A DNA stretch of 64,000 nt from positions 62,001 through 126,000 of the forward strand of contig NOKP01000051.1 in assembly GCA_002682825.1 (NCBI GenBank), given 5' to 3'. The position numbers were made by a program, and so were the translations under genes. Shown here piece by piece: positions 60,068 to 64,000 of this stretch. The notes below the pieces were generated by a model. It saw nothing but the letters and a program-made list of their open reading frames with translations, ran no database searches and had not been told where the DNA came from. Origin of the DNA: Neonectria sp. B-13 (lineage: Eukaryota; Ascomycota; Sordariomycetes; Hypocreales; Nectriaceae). Positions within the stretch are counted from its first letter, which is position 1. The number at the start of each line of letters is the position of its first letter.

Positions 60068-61359
60068 GGAGTCACAAATACATCTATCAGTGTTAATATA
60101 CGGGGGAGAATTTCAAAGTCCTGTCCCGCGCTAATTAAAGACAGCAAGTTCCTTAATCCTTGTCAGATACCTTAAAATACAAGCTGTGTTGCTAAGTCCT
60201 CTAAAGATTTAGGGGTGTTGGTCGGTTAGGGCCTTCAGCACACTAAAAGCTTCGTAGGCCTTAGCTAATAGATAGATATATAAAATACTTAGTGTATTTA
60301 GCCCAGGCATTTAGCCCAGGGCTAATGGCATAATGGCTTTTTCTAAGACTAAGCTTTTTCTTAGGACTAAGCTTTCAAATGTCGATCAAAGGCCTGGCAA
60401 GGTTTTCTCCCAGTGGATGGACCTAGCGTCGTATGGTGGTGGACGAACCTGGGTGGGAGAGACGGACGGAGAAGCCATTGGACAGGACCCGGGACAAATC
60501 GACGGAGAAGGAGACGGAGCTCGAGACAGGGACGGAGCCGGAGCCGAGGTTGCGGTCGGGGACGGAGTGGGGGTCAGGGACGGAGACGGAGACGGAGGCG
60601 CCGGCGGCGGAGGAGGGGCCGTTGCGGCCAGACCCACCGGCTGCCTCGAGGTCACCGTCACCGATGGGGAACAGGGACCCCCAGAGCCCCGCGAGGCAGC
60701 ACCAGACGCAGGCCCACCAGCGTGGGACCTGGTAAACCACAAAGGCCCAAAGGCCACCCCAGAATGTCCTACCCTCCTGGGTCAGGAGGGAGGTCTAGAA
60801 CCCGGAAATAATGGCGCCCCACATGGCGGAGGGCCGACGAGATGGGCCGTCGATGGACCGGCCGGAGGGACGGGATAGGCCGGACAGGCTGGACAGACGT
60901 TGGTACAGACAACGTCGGGGCAGGCGGGGCAGGCTGGCAGTGGACGACAGTCCCTGCCAGGGACTCGGACTCGGCCATCATCGTGGTGGTAGTCGTGGTG
61001 GTGGTGGTAGTGGTGGTGGTGGTCGTGTCGTCGTGGTCGTGGAGTTTTCGTCGTCGTCGTTTTCTTCTTAAAGTGAGCTCGGTAGTGGGAAGTAGGAAGG
61101 GGGAAGCTTACACACACAGCAAGCAAGGACAGAAGACAGCAGAAAGGAGGAGACGAGAGGCGGGAGGAGGAAGCGCACAACAGACAACAGACAACAGAGA
61201 GTAGAGTGGTTGGCTGTTGGTGAGGGTTCCATCTCGCGGCAAGAGATGAAGGGTATTACGATATCATGCGCACTCGGAAGGTGCAGTTCCTGGCGAAAAA
61301 AAAAAGGAAGGAACAGTAAATTATAATATCTCACGATTTAAACCTTAAATCATAGGTAT
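60068..61359. other. Right-arm copy of the low-complexity block
   Basis: Mirror of 21485-22776. The hexanucleotide array is near 60494-60614 and the trinucleotide tract near 60974-61064. No supported gene. Confidence 0.5.
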
Positions 61360-63105
61360 CTACCGCCACTGCTTTGTCTCCGGATCAAGCGATTCATTCT
61401 CGGCCTGCTCCCAATCTCTGATAATCTTTGCCTCCTTTTCCTTCGACCTCGGCACAATTCTAGCCTGAAACTCCTCTGGCATGCACACAAAGCCTTGGGT
61501 TAGCCTATTCGGGTCTGGCAGGATGGTATTGCCGTTAATATCGAGTGCGGGTTCGATATTGAACGCCCATAGCAACCGAGACATGCCCAGGAACAAACTT
61601 CGCTCGGCAACGTGAATACCAGGGCAGATACGTCGGCCTGCCCCAAATGTGAACTGGTCACGCTTAGAAGCGTCTCGGTTCGCCGCGGCGTCCGCCAGGC
61701 TCTGGTAGTCATTGCGATATCTCTGCGGGTTGAATTCGCGTGGGTTAGGATGACGCTCAGGGTCCATGTGAATTCCCCACACGTTGTTGAGAACGCCTGC
61801 GCCTTTGGGGATAAGGTAGCCATTGTAAATATCATCCTCTGTTACAGCATGTGGCACAGCTCCAAGAATAGTGGTAGGCATCCAGCGGAGTGTCTCCTTC
61901 ATGCATGCGCGGACGTACTGCAGGCTCGATTCGTCATCCATGGTTGGCATGCGAGAACTACCCACCACCTTGTCGACTTCTTCCTGGGCCTTTCGTTGGA
62001 CTTCGGGGTATAGAAGCATTGCCTGCACGAAGGCATAGATAGTGTTGGATGTGGTATCTGATCCGGCCTCGAGGAGCGTGCCAGCGATGTAGGCGGCCTG
62101 GTCGTCGTCAAAGCCATCTTTCTCCTGCGCCTCGGCCAGTCCTTTGCAGAAGCAAGGCTTTATGGTACCATCTGCGATATTCTTCTTTGCCTTTAGCCAG
62201 TGGGCGAGATATAGAGCCTTCTCTTTCTGGTGCAGCTCCTTCGCTTTCTTCTGCATCGGCACGAGAAAATCGGGCAGGCTTCTCAGGAAAGGGAAGGATT
62301 CGAGGAGAGCGGCGACACCGGTCTGGTTGAGCTCTGCAAACTCGGAAAATCCATCGAACAACTGGGTGAGTTTTGGATCTTGATAGATGGGTGAACGCCA
62401 GCCGAAGACCATGGTGGTTGTGAGAGCATTTGAGTATCGTCGAATGTGTTCAAGGAACTGGTCAGGTTGGACAATCATGTCGTGCAACAGCTGTTTGTTC
62501 TCAAGGTCTTGATATGGCACGTAGCTCTTGGAAGTCGTCACGTTGAGGAGCGTATGTACCAGTTTACGGAACTTTGTCACATTAGCTGCGTGTTCATTCA
62601 GAGGACGTCTTTGGTGTTCTTACCGATCTCCAGGTTGGACCATAACCCTGTATAGAGCGCACAGTATGTTAGTGCCGTTTGAAGTACTGGAATTACAAGA
62701 GTGACGAACCATCATCAAAAGCCGGAGCCCGCCGCTGGCGAGGGTCTGGCCAACGTACATTTCCTGCCGGTGAGAGTAAAGCGCACTCTTCCGGTCCAGT
62801 AAGTCCTTAACAGCCTGATCGCTTGACAAGACAATAAGGGTCTTGGTTCCCAGAATCAGGCTGTACACAGGGCCATATTCATCCGCCCACTTTCGAAACT
62901 GGAGGTGGGCATCCCGTGTAGGCATCTGATCTAGTTAGCAGGGATGCACTATGATGAGAAAGGTCGTAGCGCCTACCAAGTGAATGTTGCCAATAATAGG
63001 CAGTGTAGGGGGTCCCGGTGGGTAGCTCTTGGGTCTTCTCCCTATGAAGAGAAGCCGCACAAGGATGGCAGCTAGCGAGACCCAAAGCAGTTGTGTGGCC
63101 AGCAT
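61360..63105 (-). CDS. Cytochrome P450, right-arm copy
   Basis: Mirror of 19739-21484. Exons are 62977-63105, 62710-62925, 62624-62647 and 61360-62571; the 526-residue protein is identical. Confidence 0.93.
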
Positions 63106-63480
63106 GGTGTCTATCTGAGTCTGGCTCGATTGAACAATACTGGTCAGTATGGAAGGATGAAAGGGCATTTTAGAAGTGTTGTTTTATAGACGTCGTGTCT
63201 CTCGCCCCCTTACTGCGATTGATGGGGACGCAGCGGAGTGAGGTGGGATGGGAGTCTAGTCTAGATGATTGATTCCTCGATTCTGATACGTCTCCCACAA
63301 CAGCTCCGACGGGGAAGACTGCACCCCGCTTCCCCGCAATTACCGGTAGAACATCCGAGATGCGGAGGTGGCTTGCTCCTTTTGGCAAAGAGAGCCTAAA
63401 AGAAAAGCATCATCAGCGGTACTCAAGAAACTTGACCCTCCCCCTCCTCCCTCGCACATCCCACATTTGCGAAAGCCCAC

Positions 63481-64000
63481 ATGTCCGACACAATGTCCGA
63501 CGTCGTGCCTACTTCTGAACCCGGCTATTCCTGTTCCGTCTGTCCTAAGACCTACAAGCGACGCGAGCACCTTCAGCGCCACGCAGCCTCCCACAGTACC
63601 ACCCGCTTCTACCGATGTACCTTGTGCGGCCAGTCGTATCAGAGAGCGGATGTGCTTAGGCGGCACTCTCAGACCTGCCAGGGCAAGACCAAGGTCGGAG
63701 GGCCATGGTCCAGTGGGCGACGAGCTTGCGATCTCTGTGTTCGGCAGAAGAAGGCCTGCAGCACTGGCCGACCGTGTGAGAATTGCCGTCGCAAGTCTGC
63801 GCCGTGCTGTTATTCTTTTGGAGATGGTTCGGGGGTAGCAAGGAAGGACGAAGATGGTTCAAGTCCAGGTACAGAGATTGAGTCACTTGTCAGCAGCGAA
63901 GTGTTCGCTGTCCCATCTGGCGACGTCATCATGCCAACTGTCACCTTGGGAGACAATTCACCATTCGAATACCTCGGCAGTTACACCTCAGTCTCCGACT
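63481..64000 (+). CDS. Dual zinc-finger regulator, right-arm copy, cut by the window edge
   Basis: Mirror of the first 520 bases of the regulator gene at 16940-19363. It contains both C2H2-type fingers and the whole Zn2Cys6 cluster, and the frame is open at the window end. Whether this copy is complete would show how far the repeat extends. Confidence 0.9.
   Translation, partial: MSDTMSDVVPTSEPGYSCSVCPKTYKRREHLQRHAASHSTTRFYRCTLCGQSYQRADVLRRHSQTCQGKTKVGGPWSSGRRACDLCVRQKKACSTGRPCENCRRKSAPCCYSFGDGSGVARKDEDGSSPGTEIESLVSSEVFAVPSGDVIMPTVTLGDNSPFEYLGSYTSVSD

Larger units (their letters stand above)
41572..64000 (-). repeat. Right arm of the giant inverted repeat, cut by the window edge
   Basis: Exact reverse complement of the left arm as far as can be read by eye. 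All genes of the left arm recur here on the opposite strand with identical introns and identical premature stops. That fits a duplication too young to have diverged, or an assembly fold-back. Confidence 0.98.

Overview
The window is from a filamentous ascomycete (Pezizomycotina). Genes carry one to four short introns (about 48-99 bp) with GT-AG, and in three likely cases GC-AG, borders and CTRAC-like branch sites. The gene types are typical of moulds: HET domain, Zn2Cys6 regulator, cytochrome P450, GH15 glucoamylase with CBM20, UstYa-like (DUF3328-type) proteins and a bZIP-ankyrin protein. All exon models below were read by eye from splice signals and frame continuity.

The dominant structural fact is a giant inverted repeat. 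Every base x from 18844 to 41272 reappears reverse-complemented at 82844-x in 41572-64000. No indel is visible and no substitution was seen in any translated frame. The 299-bp centre (41273-41571) holds a run of exactly 100 N plus 199 bp of Gln-codon-rich, transposon-like sequence. The repeat runs into the window edge, so its outer end is unseen. It is either a very recent palindromic duplication or a fold-back error of assembly; the gap-size N run at the centre makes an artefact a serious possibility.

The left part, seen once here (1-18843), holds a secreted CAP/PR-1 protein (-), a GH63-type glycosidase (+), a HET-domain protein (+), a fatty-acid-hydroxylase/sterol-desaturase family protein (-), a long gene-poor stretch with weak LTR-like traces, a zinc-dependent aryl-alcohol-type dehydrogenase (-) and a regulator (-) with C2H2 plus Zn2Cys6 fingers. 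The regulator is head-to-head with a P450 (+), giving a plausible small ADH-regulator-P450 cluster.

Each arm then holds the P450, an F-box-like protein, a glucoamylase, a 1234-residue Thr/Gly-rich secreted repeat protein, a secreted HExxH peptidase and an ABM-like barrel protein. Nearest the centre is a group made of a bANK regulator (basic region plus ankyrin repeats, the architecture of TOXE) and three UstYa-like genes. Two of these three carry in-frame stops, and the third may end early. A repeated CACGTAAG element lies in their promoters. This group looks like a decaying or remodelled cyclic-peptide-type biosynthetic locus; no precursor peptide or NRPS was found in the window.
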